A stretch of DNA of 64,000 nt from Pseudoneobacillus sp052180215 (GCF_052180215.1 NZ_CP197471.1:3506001-3570000); one strand, 5' to 3'; positions 1-8,211 are shown, counted from the first letter of the stretch. Program-made: numbers and translations. Notes: generated by a model not told the origin, from the sequence alone.

Positions 1-320
1 ATGTAATCAAAAACACCTAGTGTCACTGCTTCTTGTACTTTATGTATTTCTTTGGTGGCCGTAACCATAATAACATCCATTTGTTTACTTTGTTGTTTCG
101 TTTCTTTTAGCAAATCAAGTCCGTTCATATCTGGAAAATACACATCCAATAAAATAAGGTCTGGTTGAAGAATCTCCAGATAACTTTTTGCTTCCACATA
201 ATTAGTTGCTATTCCTATGGTTTGAAACCCAGATAGTTGTTCAATAAATCGTTTCTGTATCTCAGCAACCCGTAAATCATCTTCAACAATTAAGACTTCG
301 ATATTACGGTTGTCCATCAT
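1..320 (-). CDS. Response regulator, CitT/DcuR/MalR type (partial)
   Basis: N-terminal part of a response regulator; the C-terminal output domain lies beyond the left edge. The readable 106 residues form a receiver domain: acidic pocket in VLIVEDD near residues 9-15, phospho-acceptor Asp in LILLDVYFPDMNG, and the switch Thr in VMVTAT. The start is ATG at 320 or at 317; it overlaps the end of the upstream sensor kinase gene by about 15 bp, so the two are translationally coupled. The family controls uptake of citrate and C4-dicarboxylates, and the adjacent tctCBA operon is the obvious target. Receiver identity is clear; the substrate sensed is inference from context. Confidence 0.88.
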   Translation of the reverse strand, partial: MMDNRNIEVLIVEDDLRVAEIQKRFIEQLSGFQTIGIATNYVEAKSYLEILQPDLILLDVYFPDMNGLDLLKETKQQSKQMDVIMVTATKEIHKVQEAVTLGVFDY

Positions 321-1935
321 TCATGCCCCCCTTGCTTTTTGGTATCGCAACTGTAAAAATAGTTCCTTCACCTACTGTAGATGAAAAAGTAACGGTTCCA
401 GCAAAGTCGCAAATTGCTTCCTGAACTAAACTTAGCCCAATCCCAGCGTTGTTCGTACTCGTTTTAGTTGTAAAACCAGATTGATAAATAAGATTCGTAT
501 TTCCAGAATCGATTCCTTTTCCATTATCTTCAACTTCAATAATCAGTTCTTTTCCAAGGTCTGTTAAAAATAAGGTAACTCTTTTCTCCTCTTTACCGTT
601 TTCCCTTACGGCTTCAAAAGCATTATTTACGAGATTGCCAATAATCGTGACTAATCGATCTCTACTAATAGATTCGGGAACATCCTTAAAACTACTATCT
701 CGGTCGACAATAAAATCAATTTTTAACTCACTTGCTAAACTAACCTTTCCTAAAATAAATCCAGCAATAATAGGATCAGGAATTTCCCGCATCAAAAATT
801 GAATAAAACCTTGTGCTACGTCTACTTCTTTAGAAATAAAATCGATTGCTTCCTTATATGAACCTAACTGAATTAAACCAAGAAGGGTATAAAGACGGTT
901 CGAGTATTCGTGTGTTTGGGCACGCAACCCTTCCGCATAAGATTTTACATGTGAAAGTTCCTGAAGAAGATTAGATAGCTCAGATTTATTTCGCAAACTG
1001 GCTACTGCTCCAATAACTTCCCCACGGTTATTTAAAATGGGAATCCGATTGGTCAAGAAAATATCTCCATTTATCATAAATTCACGATCGTACTCTGCTT
1101 TTCCTGTATTTACGACATTTAAAAGTTGAGTATTTTCAATCACTTCTTCAATTCTTTTGCCTCGAAGTAAAATACTGTTTGGAACCTTGAGAATCTTATG
1201 GGCGGTTTCATTAACCACTGTTATTCTACCTTCTGTATCAATCGCAATAATCCCTTCATGAATCGATTCTAATATGGCATGTTTTTCTTGATACATCCAG
1301 GCGATTTCTTTTGGTTCGAGCCCAAAAATGGCTCTTTTAATATTTAAGGAGATTAAGAGGGCAGCAATCAAACCTCCTAACAAGATAAACAACGTTGTAA
1401 TAAATATTTTCCTCTGAATCTTTGATACTTCTTTTTCAATATCCGTTTGAAGATATCCAACTGAGACAACCCCAATTACTTTTCCATCATGAAAAATCGG
1501 AGCCTTGCCTCGAAGAGAAGGTCCCAATGTCCCGGTTGATTCTGAAATAACAGCTTCCCCTTTAAAAGCACGTCCATTATCCCCTCCGACCATTTTTTGC
1601 CCTAGTCTTTTGGGATTAGGATGTGAATATCTGACTTCATCTCGATTACCAATAACAATAAACTCGGCACCCACCTGTTTACGAATTTTTTCCGCAATAG
1701 GTTGAATGATTGCCGCGGGATCTTCTGTATAAAAAGCATCTATAATCGAAGGCATGTTGGATATACTTTGTGCAACTGCTAAGGCCTTTGTTCCTTTTTC
1801 ATATTTTAGATTCGTTTCCAAAATATTTTTAAAGGTGAATTCGAAAATAATACCCATAAAAATAATCAAGACAACTATACCCAGCATTAACTTTGTATGT
1901 AAGCGCATTCGGACAAACACCTCTACTCCCATCAT
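304..1935 (-). CDS. Sensor histidine kinase, CitA/DcuS family
   Basis: Membrane sensor kinase of about 540 residues. TM helix 1 spans roughly residues 17-36, an extracellular Cache/PAS-like sensor about 38-178, TM helix 2 about 179-199, a cytoplasmic PAS about 215-320, then a SpoOB-type dimerisation helix with the phospho-His in AQTHEYSNRL and a HATPase domain (N box GNLVNNAFEAV, G1 box VEDNGKGI). This layout is that of citrate/fumarate sensors. The start may be the first ATG (1935) or the ATG ten codons in (MRLHTKLMLG), which has its own GGAGTAGAGG upstream. The gene follows tctA in the same direction across a terminator hairpin and overlaps the response regulator gene. It probably senses the tricarboxylate carried by TctABC. 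Confidence 0.9.
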   Translation of the reverse strand: MMGVEVFVRMRLHTKLMLGIVVLIIFMGIIFEFTFKNILETNLKYEKGTKALAVAQSISNMPSIIDAFYTEDPAAIIQPIAEKIRKQVGAEFIVIGNRDEVRYSHPNPKRLGQKMVGGDNGRAFKGEAVISESTGTLGPSLRGKAPIFHDGKVIGVVSVGYLQTDIEKEVSKIQRKIFITTLFILLGGLIAALLISLNIKRAIFGLEPKEIAWMYQEKHAILESIHEGIIAIDTEGRITVVNETAHKILKVPNSILLRGKRIEEVIENTQLLNVVNTGKAEYDREFMINGDIFLTNRIPILNNRGEVIGAVASLRNKSELSNLLQELSHVKSYAEGLRAQTHEYSNRLYTLLGLIQLGSYKEAIDFISKEVDVAQGFIQFLMREIPDPIIAGFILGKVSLASELKIDFIVDRDSSFKDVPESISRDRLVTIIGNLVNNAFEAVRENGKEEKRVTLFLTDLGKELIIEVEDNGKGIDSGNTNLIYQSGFTTKTSTNNAGIGLSLVQEAICDFAGTVTFSSTVGEGTIFTVAIPKSKGGMNDGQP

Positions 1936-1937
1936 AT

Positions 1938-1966
1938 AAAAAAAAACTCCTTAAAAAAAGGAGTTT
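1938..1966 (-). terminator. Terminator after tctA that overlaps the kinase RBS
   Basis: On the minus strand AAACTCCTT and AAGGAGTTT form a 9-bp stem with a 5-nt loop followed by a T run. The right arm contains the AAGGAG that is the ribosome binding site for the sensor kinase gene starting at 1935, so termination and kinase translation share one hairpin. Confidence 0.75.
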
Positions 1967-1985
1967 CTTCTAAAAAGTCAGAATT

Positions 1986-3512
1986 TTAACCTTCGACATT
2001 AATGACAACTTGCTTACCCTTAGATTTTAACAGTATTGGAACTAGTAACCATAAAACAGTAATCAGTAAAAAAACTAGAGATATAGGACGAGTTAAAAAT
2101 ACACTATAATCGCCGTTGGAAATAGTTAGTGCCCTGCGAAGGTTATTTTCAATCATCGGCCCTAATACAAGTCCTAAAACAAGTGGAGCAATTGGATAAT
2201 CATATTTACTAAAGAAATAGCCTACTAATCCGCATCCAAGTAAGAGTAGCAAATCATTTGTGGACACTTGTACCGCATAAACACCAAAAATTGAGATAGC
2301 GATAATAATAGGAATTAAATATTTCTTCGGTGTACTGATAATTTTGGCAAATACTTTGACAAGCGGAAGGTTTAAAACTAATAACATGAGATTTCCAATA
2401 AACATACTAGCAATCAAACCCCATGCCACTTGTGGATGATCTTCAAACAATAATGGACCAGGCTGAACATTGTACATCATAAGAGCACCCATTAAAATCG
2501 CAGTCGTACCAGACCCCGGAATTCCTAAAGTTAATAGTGGAATCATGGCTCCTCCCGAGGCTGCATTATTAGCAGATTCAGGTGCTGCAACTCCCTCAAT
2601 GGCACCTGTACCAAATTTGGAAGGATTTTTAGAAATCTTTTTCTCAAGAATGTAAGAGAAGAAAGAAGCTAAAGTTGCTCCTGCCCCAGGCAAAATCCCA
2701 ACAAAAAATCCAAGAATAGACCCTCGAGCTATAGGTCCAGCAGATTCCTTTAATTCTTTTTTAGAAGGGTATAAGTTATTAATTCTAGCTACTTCTGTGT
2801 TTTCTTCATCTTTTTCTAAAATCGTTTTAAACACTTCTCCAAGTGCGAATAATCCGACGGCAATCGTTAAAAATTCGATCCCTTGATAAAGCCATGGAAT
2901 ATCAAATGTAAAACGTGCAATCCCCGAAACATTGTCAATTCCAATGGTAGCCAGCAATAACCCTAACACAGTCATAATTAACGCTTTTGTAACCGATTTT
3001 CCAGCTAATCCACTCACCGCAGCAAGTCCTAACAGCATAAGTGAAAAATATTCCGCTGGACCAAATTTTAAAGCTACGTCTGAAAGCGGTTTGGCTAATA
3101 AAATTAACGCGATGAGCGTCACGATTCCTGCAACAAAAGAACCAATAGCCGCTATTGACAGAGCACTTCCTGCTCTCCCGTTTTTAGCCATCTGATAGCC
3201 ATCTAAAGTGGTTACTACGGAGGATGATTCTCCTGGTGTATTTAAAAGAATAGAAGTGGTTGACCCACCATACATAGCTCCATAATAAACTCCCGCTAAC
3301 AAAATGATTGCACTTGTCGCAGCCTGCTCTGGAGGAAGACCTCCCGTTAATGATGCCGTGACTGGGATCAATAATGCTACCCCACTCATCGGGCCAATTC
3401 CAGGCAAAACGCCAACCGCTGTTCCGATAAGTACCCCCACAAAAGCAAATAATAAGTTATACCAAATTAGTGCAGTTCCAAATCCATGTAATAAATAATC
3501 AATTGTGCCCAT
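1986..3512 (-). CDS. tctA: Tripartite tricarboxylate transporter, large permease TctA
   Basis: 508-residue polytopic membrane protein of the TctA family, the large membrane subunit of the TTT uptake system, using an ion gradient rather than ATP. The N-terminal family motif GVLPGIGPMSGVALLIP is clear near residues 34-50, and a second half-repeat near residues 270-340 contains GILPGAGA and GIPGSGTTA. About eleven hydrophobic segments. The start has GGGGGATAGTC upstream. It is the last gene of tctC-tctB-tctA, 42 bp after tctB, and is followed by a terminator. Known members carry citrate and other carboxylates; the substrate here is not shown by sequence. Confidence 0.95.
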   Translation of the reverse strand: MGTIDYLLHGFGTALIWYNLLFAFVGVLIGTAVGVLPGIGPMSGVALLIPVTASLTGGLPPEQAATSAIILLAGVYYGAMYGGSTTSILLNTPGESSSVVTTLDGYQMAKNGRAGSALSIAAIGSFVAGIVTLIALILLAKPLSDVALKFGPAEYFSLMLLGLAAVSGLAGKSVTKALIMTVLGLLLATIGIDNVSGIARFTFDIPWLYQGIEFLTIAVGLFALGEVFKTILEKDEENTEVARINNLYPSKKELKESAGPIARGSILGFFVGILPGAGATLASFFSYILEKKISKNPSKFGTGAIEGVAAPESANNAASGGAMIPLLTLGIPGSGTTAILMGALMMYNVQPGPLLFEDHPQVAWGLIASMFIGNLMLLVLNLPLVKVFAKIISTPKKYLIPIIIAISIFGVYAVQVSTNDLLLLLGCGLVGYFFSKYDYPIAPLVLGLVLGPMIENNLRRALTISNGDYSVFLTRPISLVFLLITVLWLLVPILLKSKGKQVVINVEG

Positions 3513-3554
3513 GACTATCCCCCTTCCTAGAAGTTACTTTCATACTCTTGCGTC

Positions 3555-4007
3555 CTAAAACCAAATTGGCCAGCCTGTTAGCGTTCCTTTTAAAAGGTAA
3601 ACATATAAATAATAGACTAAGCCAGAAAAACAAGCTGATATGACTAGAGAGGTTAACCATTTTGAACGTTCCATCGTTTGAAAGCAAACAAATAAAAAGA
3701 CGAAAGTGGTTATGACATAGCCAATCGTTTCGAGCGTTAAAATATAAAGGAGAGTAGCAATAAAAATAATGAGAAAAGGCTTATATTGTAACTTTTCCTT
3801 TTCCCCTTCCTGTTTTCCCTTTTGAAAAGTTTCATAAAACAATCGCACGCTTAATATGGAAAGAATAATCCCAAGAAATAGCGGAAAAATATTGGGTCCC
3901 ACTTGACTTCCATAGGATGAGCTTGAAATATGGCTGCTTCCCATGATGAAAAGAACCCCAACAGCAAGAAACATCACAGCTGCTATTCGGTCAAATCTAA
4001 CACTCAT
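3555..4007 (-). CDS. tctB: Tripartite tricarboxylate transporter, small permease TctB
   Basis: 150-residue protein with four hydrophobic helices, matching the size and topology of TctB, the small membrane subunit that pairs with TctA. Sequence conservation in this family is low, so the assignment rests on length, topology and position between tctC and tctA. RBS AAGGGGGATGAACTG precedes the ATG. A strong hairpin lies just upstream, between tctC and this gene, and may reduce transcription of both permease genes relative to the binding protein. Confidence 0.88.
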   Translation of the reverse strand: MSVRFDRIAAVMFLAVGVLFIMGSSHISSSSYGSQVGPNIFPLFLGIILSILSVRLFYETFQKGKQEGEKEKLQYKPFLIIFIATLLYILTLETIGYVITTFVFLFVCFQTMERSKWLTSLVISACFSGLVYYLYVYLLKGTLTGWPIWF

Positions 4008-4031
4008 CAGTTCATCCCCCTTAAAAATAAT

Positions 4032-4057
4032 CGGGAAGGAGAGAAAACTCCTTCCCG
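4032..4057 (-). terminator. Intercistronic hairpin between tctC and tctB
   Basis: Perfect 10-bp stem CGGGAAGGAG/CTCCTTCCCG with a 6-nt loop on the minus strand, followed by ATTATTTTTAA, an imperfect T tract. It looks like a partial terminator or a 3'-end stabiliser for the tctC message. Confidence 0.7.
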
Positions 4058-4063
4058 CCTCTA

Positions 4064-5092
4064 TTACTTCTGCATTCCCAAAGCTTCAAGTAATTGAGTT
4101 ACTTGAGTTTCTTGGTCTTCTAAGAATTTCTTGAAATCATCACTATTTTTGTATTCCATTTCCCATCCTTGTGTTTCTACTTCTTTTTGCCATTCAGGTG
4201 ATGCCACTAGTTTATCAAGTGTTTTCACCCAGAAATCTTTTGCATCTTTAGACATTTTTTCTGGACCAAATAAACCGCGCCAAATGGTAAATTCAGCGTC
4301 TACACCTTGTTCAATCGCAGTAGGAACATCAGCAAAGTCTCCACCTAAACGATCAGAAGATGTAACGGCTAATACTCTTACCTTACCAGCTTTTAAAAAC
4401 TCTTTTACACTGGATACATCTGTTCCAATAACATCTGCATTTCCGCCAAGAAGAGCTGTAATCGCTTCTCCCCCACCATCATAGGAAACATATTTAACTT
4501 TTGTAGGATCTACTCCGTATTTATAGGCTGGTAGGATAGAAATCAAATGATCCATTGAGCCCGGTGCAGAACCACCAGCAAATGTTAGCTTAGTAGGATC
4601 CTTTTTAACTTCTTCTAATACTGATTTTAAATCTGTAAATTTAGAATCAGCTTTTACTACAATAGCTCCAAAATCCTTTGTAAGCTGCGCTAATGGAGTT
4701 GTATTTTTATAACCGTAAGGGCTATTTCCTTCTTTTTTCAGGTTGTTAATGATAATTGGCGGTGAACTTACAAATAACATTTCATTATTTTCTACATGTT
4801 GTGTCGCATACTCAGCCATGAATACAGCTCCGCCACCACCTGGCTTGTTTTCGACTGTCAATGGTTGTTCCACTAACTTTGTTTCACTTAATACTTTTGT
4901 AAGAGATCGTGCCGTTAAATCCCATCCACCACCAGCACCAGATGGAGCGATAATCGAGATGGCTTTTTGTGGATACCCCTTACCTTCTTCCTTTTTACCA
5001 TCACTAGACGTTTGACCACTACTACAAGCTCCTAAGCTTAATGCTAAAGCACCTGCGGCTAGAACAGCCGTCATTTTTTTAAAAGAAAACAT
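4064..5092 (-). CDS. tctC: Tripartite tricarboxylate transporter substrate-binding lipoprotein TctC
   Basis: 342-residue extracytoplasmic solute receptor of the TctC (Bug) family. A signal peptide ends in a lipobox LSLGAC with Cys23 as the lipid anchor. The mature protein shows the family motif IIAPSGAGGGWDLTAR near residues 48-63 and the KPGGGG segment near 83-88, which form part of the ligand site. The RBS AAAGGGGGA precedes ATG 5092. First gene of the operon; two cre-like sites lie directly upstream, indicating catabolite repression. Ligand is a carboxylate by family; which one cannot be read. Confidence 0.95.
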   Translation of the reverse strand: MFSFKKMTAVLAAGALALSLGACSSGQTSSDGKKEEGKGYPQKAISIIAPSGAGGGWDLTARSLTKVLSETKLVEQPLTVENKPGGGGAVFMAEYATQHVENNEMLFVSSPPIIINNLKKEGNSPYGYKNTTPLAQLTKDFGAIVVKADSKFTDLKSVLEEVKKDPTKLTFAGGSAPGSMDHLISILPAYKYGVDPTKVKYVSYDGGGEAITALLGGNADVIGTDVSSVKEFLKAGKVRVLAVTSSDRLGGDFADVPTAIEQGVDAEFTIWRGLFGPEKMSKDAKDFWVKTLDKLVASPEWQKEVETQGWEMEYKNSDDFKKFLEDQETQVTQLLEALGMQK

Positions 5093-5105
5093 GTAAATCC
5101 CCCTT

Positions 5106-5132
5106 TGTAAGCGCCTTCTGTAAGCGTTTTCT
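5106..5132 (-). promoter_or_regulatory. Two overlapping cre (CcpA) sites upstream of tctC
   Basis: TGTAAGCGTTTTCT at 5119-5132 fits the cre consensus TGWAARCGYTWNCW at all 14 positions; TGTAAGCGCCTTCT at 5106-5119 fits with one mismatch. They share one base and lie 14-40 bp before the tctC start, in the leader or promoter, where bound CcpA would block expression on preferred sugars. Match judged by eye. Confidence 0.75.
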
Positions 5133-5234
5133 TAATTTTATAGAAATTTTAAAATTTTCATAGTTTATAAACCTAAAGAGCATAAAAAACTTAAATACCT
5201 TTTTGTTCATAAAGTTCACATGTGAAATGAAACA

Positions 5235-5260
5235 CAAAAAAACCCTTGCTACGCAAGAGT
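5235..5260 (-). terminator. Terminator downstream of the 52-bp array
   Basis: Minus strand ACTCTTGC-GTA-GCAAGGGT gives an 8-bp stem followed by TTTTTTT. It would end the adhB transcript after the tandem array, leaving the array in the 3' untranslated region. Confidence 0.75.
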
Positions 5261-5330
5261 CATTTTATATCTTATCTTTAAAAAGTGAGTAAACATTAAT
5301 ATGACTAATTACAATTAATTATAAGGTTGA

Positions 5331-5638
5331 TGATGGACAAAACTCTTCATGCTCGCATTAAAATTGTCCGTCATAATAGCAATGATGGACAAAACCCTTC
5401 TTTGCTCGCAGTAAAAATGTCCATCATTATAGCGATGATGGACAAAACCCTTTATCCTCTCACTAAAAATGTCCATCATTATAGCGATGATGGACAAAAT
5501 CCTTCATACTCTCATTAAAAATGTCCGTCATAATAGCGATGATGGACAAAATCCTTCATACTCTCATTAAAAAATGTCCATCATTATAGCGATGATGGAC
5601 AAAACCCTTCTTGCTCGCACTAAAAATGTCCATCATAA
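5331..5638. repeat. Six tandem 52-bp units, each an inverted repeat
   Basis: Units begin at 5331, 5382, 5435, 5487, 5539 and 5592 (51-53 bp periods). Each opens with ATGATGGACAAAA and closes with TGTCC(A/G)TCAT, so each folds as a hairpin; the TATAGCG linker also lets the end of one unit pair with the start of the next. The middles vary around CCTTC..CTC..A(T/C)TAAAAA. In two units the right arm has G for A, which keeps a U-G pair. No unit codes for a plausible protein. Lies just after the adhB stop codon. Otherwise the 5093-5648 interval contains only the cre sites and the terminator. Confidence 0.9.
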
Positions 5639-5648
5639 GGTATTTCCA

Positions 5649-6788
5649 TCAATGTGGTTTTAACACAACTTTAATGCAACCATCTGTTCTTGTGTCAAAA
5701 ACCTCGTAACCATGCTTTGCTTGATCTAGTGGAAGTACGTGAGTGACGATATCACTAGGGTCCACCTCTCCTTTTGCTATTAGGTCATAAAGGAATGGCA
5801 TGTAAGGTATCACAGGAGCTTGGCCCATTTTCAAATTAATATTTCGTTCAAATAAGTCACCTAGAGGAAAGGCATTATATCTGCCTCCATATACGCCTGT
5901 AACTTGAATCGTACCGCCTTTACGGACAGCTTGAGAAGCAATCACTAAACCACTAATCGTTCCGCCATGGAGTTTCATTCCTGTTGCTAAAAATTCTAAA
6001 GGTGTCATTTTTCCATCCATACCAACAGCATCTATGACAATATCTGCTCCACCTTGTGTGATTTCCTTCAGATACTCTCCAGTGTTTTCATGCTTTTCGA
6101 AATTAACAATTTCTACTTTATTTGTTTTTTTAGCATGCTCTAAACGGTAATCTAAATAGTCTACGGCAATGACTCTTTTTGCCCCGTTATACCAGGCAAA
6201 TTTTTGGGCGGTTAAGCCTACTGGACCACATCCAAGCACGATGACGGTATCACCTGGTTTTACCCCAGCATTATCTACACTCCAGTAGGCCGTGCCTGTA
6301 ACATCTGCAAGTAATACCAACTTCTCATCGTCCACTTCTGAGTTCTCAGGAATTTTAAATGGTGTAAAGTTACCAAAAGGAACACGCATATATTCAGCTT
6401 GTCCCCCCGCATAACCTCCAGTTGTTTCAGAATAACCAAAAAATCCACCCATTTCTCCATGAGGATTGGAGTTATCACATTGACTTGTTAGATCATGGGT
6501 ACAATACCAGCAATGACCGCAGCTTACATTAAACGGGATTATCACTCGATCGCCTTTTTTAAGCTTTGTTACTTCTGGGCCAACTTCTTCTACTATTCCC
6601 ATTGGTTCATGCCCTATAACATAGTCAGTAGGAAGATTAGGAATCATAGCATGAAGTAAGTGTAAATCGGAGCCGCAAATTGCCGAGGTGGTCACTTTGA
6701 CAATAATATCGTCAGCATTTTTGATAGTTGGGTCTTTTACTTCCTTGACTTGCACATTTTTTATTCCTTGATAGGTGACTGCTTTCAT
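5649..6788 (-). CDS. adhB: Zinc-dependent alcohol dehydrogenase, AdhB-like
   Basis: 379-residue medium-chain dehydrogenase. Catalytic zinc ligands lie in AICGSDLH (Cys38) and GHEP (His60, Glu61); structural zinc cysteines are at 90, 93, 96 and 104; the NAD-binding glycine motif VLGCGPVGLTA is near residue 190. The extra segment around residues 105-125 and near 255-290 is typical of the glutathione-independent formaldehyde dehydrogenase-like branch. It lies 12 bp after a CotF-type coat gene, as adhB does in B. subtilis, suggesting sporulation-linked expression. Substrate is unproven. A tandem repeat array follows the stop codon. Confidence 0.88.
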   Translation of the reverse strand: MKAVTYQGIKNVQVKEVKDPTIKNADDIIVKVTTSAICGSDLHLLHAMIPNLPTDYVIGHEPMGIVEEVGPEVTKLKKGDRVIIPFNVSCGHCWYCTHDLTSQCDNSNPHGEMGGFFGYSETTGGYAGGQAEYMRVPFGNFTPFKIPENSEVDDEKLVLLADVTGTAYWSVDNAGVKPGDTVIVLGCGPVGLTAQKFAWYNGAKRVIAVDYLDYRLEHAKKTNKVEIVNFEKHENTGEYLKEITQGGADIVIDAVGMDGKMTPLEFLATGMKLHGGTISGLVIASQAVRKGGTIQVTGVYGGRYNAFPLGDLFERNINLKMGQAPVIPYMPFLYDLIAKGEVDPSDIVTHVLPLDQAKHGYEVFDTRTDGCIKVVLKPH

Positions 6789-6800
6789 TCTTTCTCCCCC

Positions 6801-7160
6801 TTATTTATTTGGTGTTGCAAACATCCCAAGTCTATCTGTGTCGTTTGGAAACAGCTTTAGCTGGGCAATTTGAACGGCTGTTTCAGCGGCTTTTATATCA
6901 AGGGGATATTGTTCATTTATATCGTATGGATGAAGCCATCCTTTACTTATCATTAAATCTGAAATTTCTGCATGTAAATCAAGGGCTGCTTCCATTTGCT
7001 TGATTAATACACTTCTTAAATCTGTATTGGCTGTTTCCGTAATGGCAACAGAATAATTTCTTATTCCATTTTTCACACTTAATAAAAAATCCATTGCAAA
7101 AGACGAGTCCGCGAGGTTAGGCATCCCTTCAGCATTACGCGGGTCCAAATAATCTTCCAT
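6801..7160 (-). CDS. CotF-family spore coat protein (YraF-like)
   Basis: 119-residue protein of the CotF coat family. The ferritin-like helical core is recognisable: FAMDFLLSVKNGIRNYS, AITETANTDLRSVLIKQM, DLHAEISDLMISKGW and a tail YDINEQYPLDIKAAETA. The start chosen is ATG 7160, about 12 bp after AAGGAG; an in-frame TTG at 7172 sits too close to that site. Middle gene of a three-gene minus-strand run (short coat-type gene, this gene, adhB). A related CotF gene lies at 7751-8050 on the other strand, so the two pairs look duplicated. Expression in the mother cell is inferred. Confidence 0.85.
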   Translation of the reverse strand: MEDYLDPRNAEGMPNLADSSFAMDFLLSVKNGIRNYSVAITETANTDLRSVLIKQMEAALDLHAEISDLMISKGWLHPYDINEQYPLDIKAAETAVQIAQLKLFPNDTDRLGMFATPNK

Positions 7161-7177
7161 TTTTATTTTCAACTCCT

Positions 7178-7387
7178 TTATTGGGTGGTTGGGGGCTTTT
7201 TATAAAAACGCAGCAACTCATTTATATCTTTAATTCCTTGTTGAACATCCTTTTCCATCAGAGCCTTAAGATCGTTATCAAAACAAATTCCTTGCATCAA
7301 TTTGGAACGTAATAAACACACGGTCTTAAAGTTCAAAATCTCATGTGTATCCATTGTTTCATGTAATGCTAATGTCTCTTTATCCAT
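7178..7387 (-). CDS. Short spore coat-type protein (YraG/YraE-like), 69 aa
   Basis: 69-residue protein starting MDKETLALHETMDTHE, with an LHE...EILNFKTVCLLRSKLMQ core shared with the divergent gene at 7548. ATG 7387 is preceded by GGAGGTGAAATGTCCT; longer in-frame extensions to 7546 lack a ribosome site and run into the divergent gene's leader. In B. subtilis such small proteins sit beside CotF homologues near adhB. Probably a coat component or chaperone of the CotF partner; function unproven. Confidence 0.8.
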   Translation of the reverse strand: MDKETLALHETMDTHEILNFKTVCLLRSKLMQGICFDNDLKALMEKDVQQGIKDINELLRFYKKPPTTQ

Positions 7388-7547
7388 AGGACATTTCACC
7401 TCCTGTAGGTTCACCAACATTATTTTTCCATAATCCAATTTCTTTATGTAAAAATAAACGAATACCCCAAGAACAAACATATTCATGAATAAACCAACAT
7501 TTTTATCAAAATATAAAGTAATGAAACGTTTGAAGGAGTGGCCCATT

Positions 7548-7754
7548 ATGACAAAATATCTAGGAATTCACGAAGCACTTGAACTACATGAATTATTAAC
7601 TTTTAAGAATTTATGTGTAACAAAAGCAGCTACCATGAGTGCGTTAGTACAAGATGAAACATTAAAAAACCTTCTTGCCAATGATGCTCAATCAGGTTCA
7701 GAGCATATTTCTCAATTGCAGAAATTTTTAACGAAGCGGGAGGATATAATATGA
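7548..7754 (+). CDS. Short spore coat-type protein (YraG/YraE-like), 68 aa
   Basis: 68-residue protein MTKYLGIHEALELHE..., with ELLTFKNLCVTKAATM aligned to the divergent gene at 7178-7387. ATG 7548 follows GAAGGAG at a normal distance. Its stop overlaps the start of the CotF-like gene by ATGA, so the two are translationally coupled. Divergent promoters must lie in the 160-bp gap 7388-7547; no clear sigma-E or sigma-K consensus was picked out by eye. Confidence 0.8.
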   Translation: MTKYLGIHEALELHELLTFKNLCVTKAATMSALVQDETLKNLLANDAQSGSEHISQLQKFLTKREDII

Positions 7755-8050
7755 ACCAATTTCTGCAAAATATAATGGGCATGGGTGGCATGACAGAGCA
7801 AGTAATAGCAACAGATTTATTGATTTCTGCTAAAAGTGGAGTAAGAAACTATGCTTTTGCTTTAACAGAGGTTGCCACACCAGAGGTAAGAGCGGCATTA
7901 AGAGAACAACTAAGAGCAGCTATTGAAACACATGAAGCAGTTTCTAACTTTATGATTGATAAGGGCTATTACCATCCGCATAGCCTTGCTGAACAATTAC
8001 AAGTTGATTTGACAGCTGCACAAACGGCATCCGATTTAGCACAAAAATAA
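7751..8050 (+). CDS. CotF-family spore coat protein, 99 aa
   Basis: 99-residue CotF-family protein. Core segments ATDLLISAKSGVRNYAFALTE, ETHEAVSNFMIDKGYYHP and LQVDLTAAQTASDLAQ parallel those of the gene at 6801-7160. It starts with ATG overlapping the previous stop (ATGA) and ends 1 bp before a strong terminator. It forms the second half of a duplicated, divergent pair of coat gene pairs. Shorter than the other copy, lacking its N- and C-terminal tails. Confidence 0.85.
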   Translation: MNQFLQNIMGMGGMTEQVIATDLLISAKSGVRNYAFALTEVATPEVRAALREQLRAAIETHEAVSNFMIDKGYYHPHSLAEQLQVDLTAAQTASDLAQK

Positions 8051-8090
8051 ACAGAGGAAGGAGCTTAGGCTTCTTCCTCTGTTTATTTTT
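8051..8090 (+). terminator. Terminator after CotF-like gene
   Basis: ACAGAGGAAGGAGC and GCTTCTTCCTCTGT form a 14-bp near-perfect stem around TTAG, followed by TTATTTTTG. Confidence 0.9.
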
Positions 8091-8181
8091 GTTTCGGTTC
8101 AACTACTCATTCATAATTTGTACAAAATGTTTTTACAGATTAGTGAATTAGTCATTTAATACCTCTTTTTTTCTGTTAAGT

Positions 8182-8211
8182 TTGATATATTTTGAGTGTA
8201 CTCACTAATAT
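8182..8211 (+). promoter_or_regulatory. Promoter with palindromic operator before doxX-like gene
   Basis: TTGATA (8182-8187), 18-bp spacer, TAATAT (8206-8211). The spacer holds the palindrome TGAGTGTACTCA at 8193-8204, a likely repressor site. The regulator is unknown. Confidence 0.5.

Noticed and set aside
5327..5518. Reading frames on both strands through the 52-bp array
   Set aside because: They arise from the repeat itself; no RBS, repetitive MSII/HHYNDGQ-type peptides and a hairpin-rich DNA pattern.
5331..5638. CRISPR-like array
   Set aside because: Units repeat throughout with no unique spacers, each is internally palindromic, and no cas gene is nearby.
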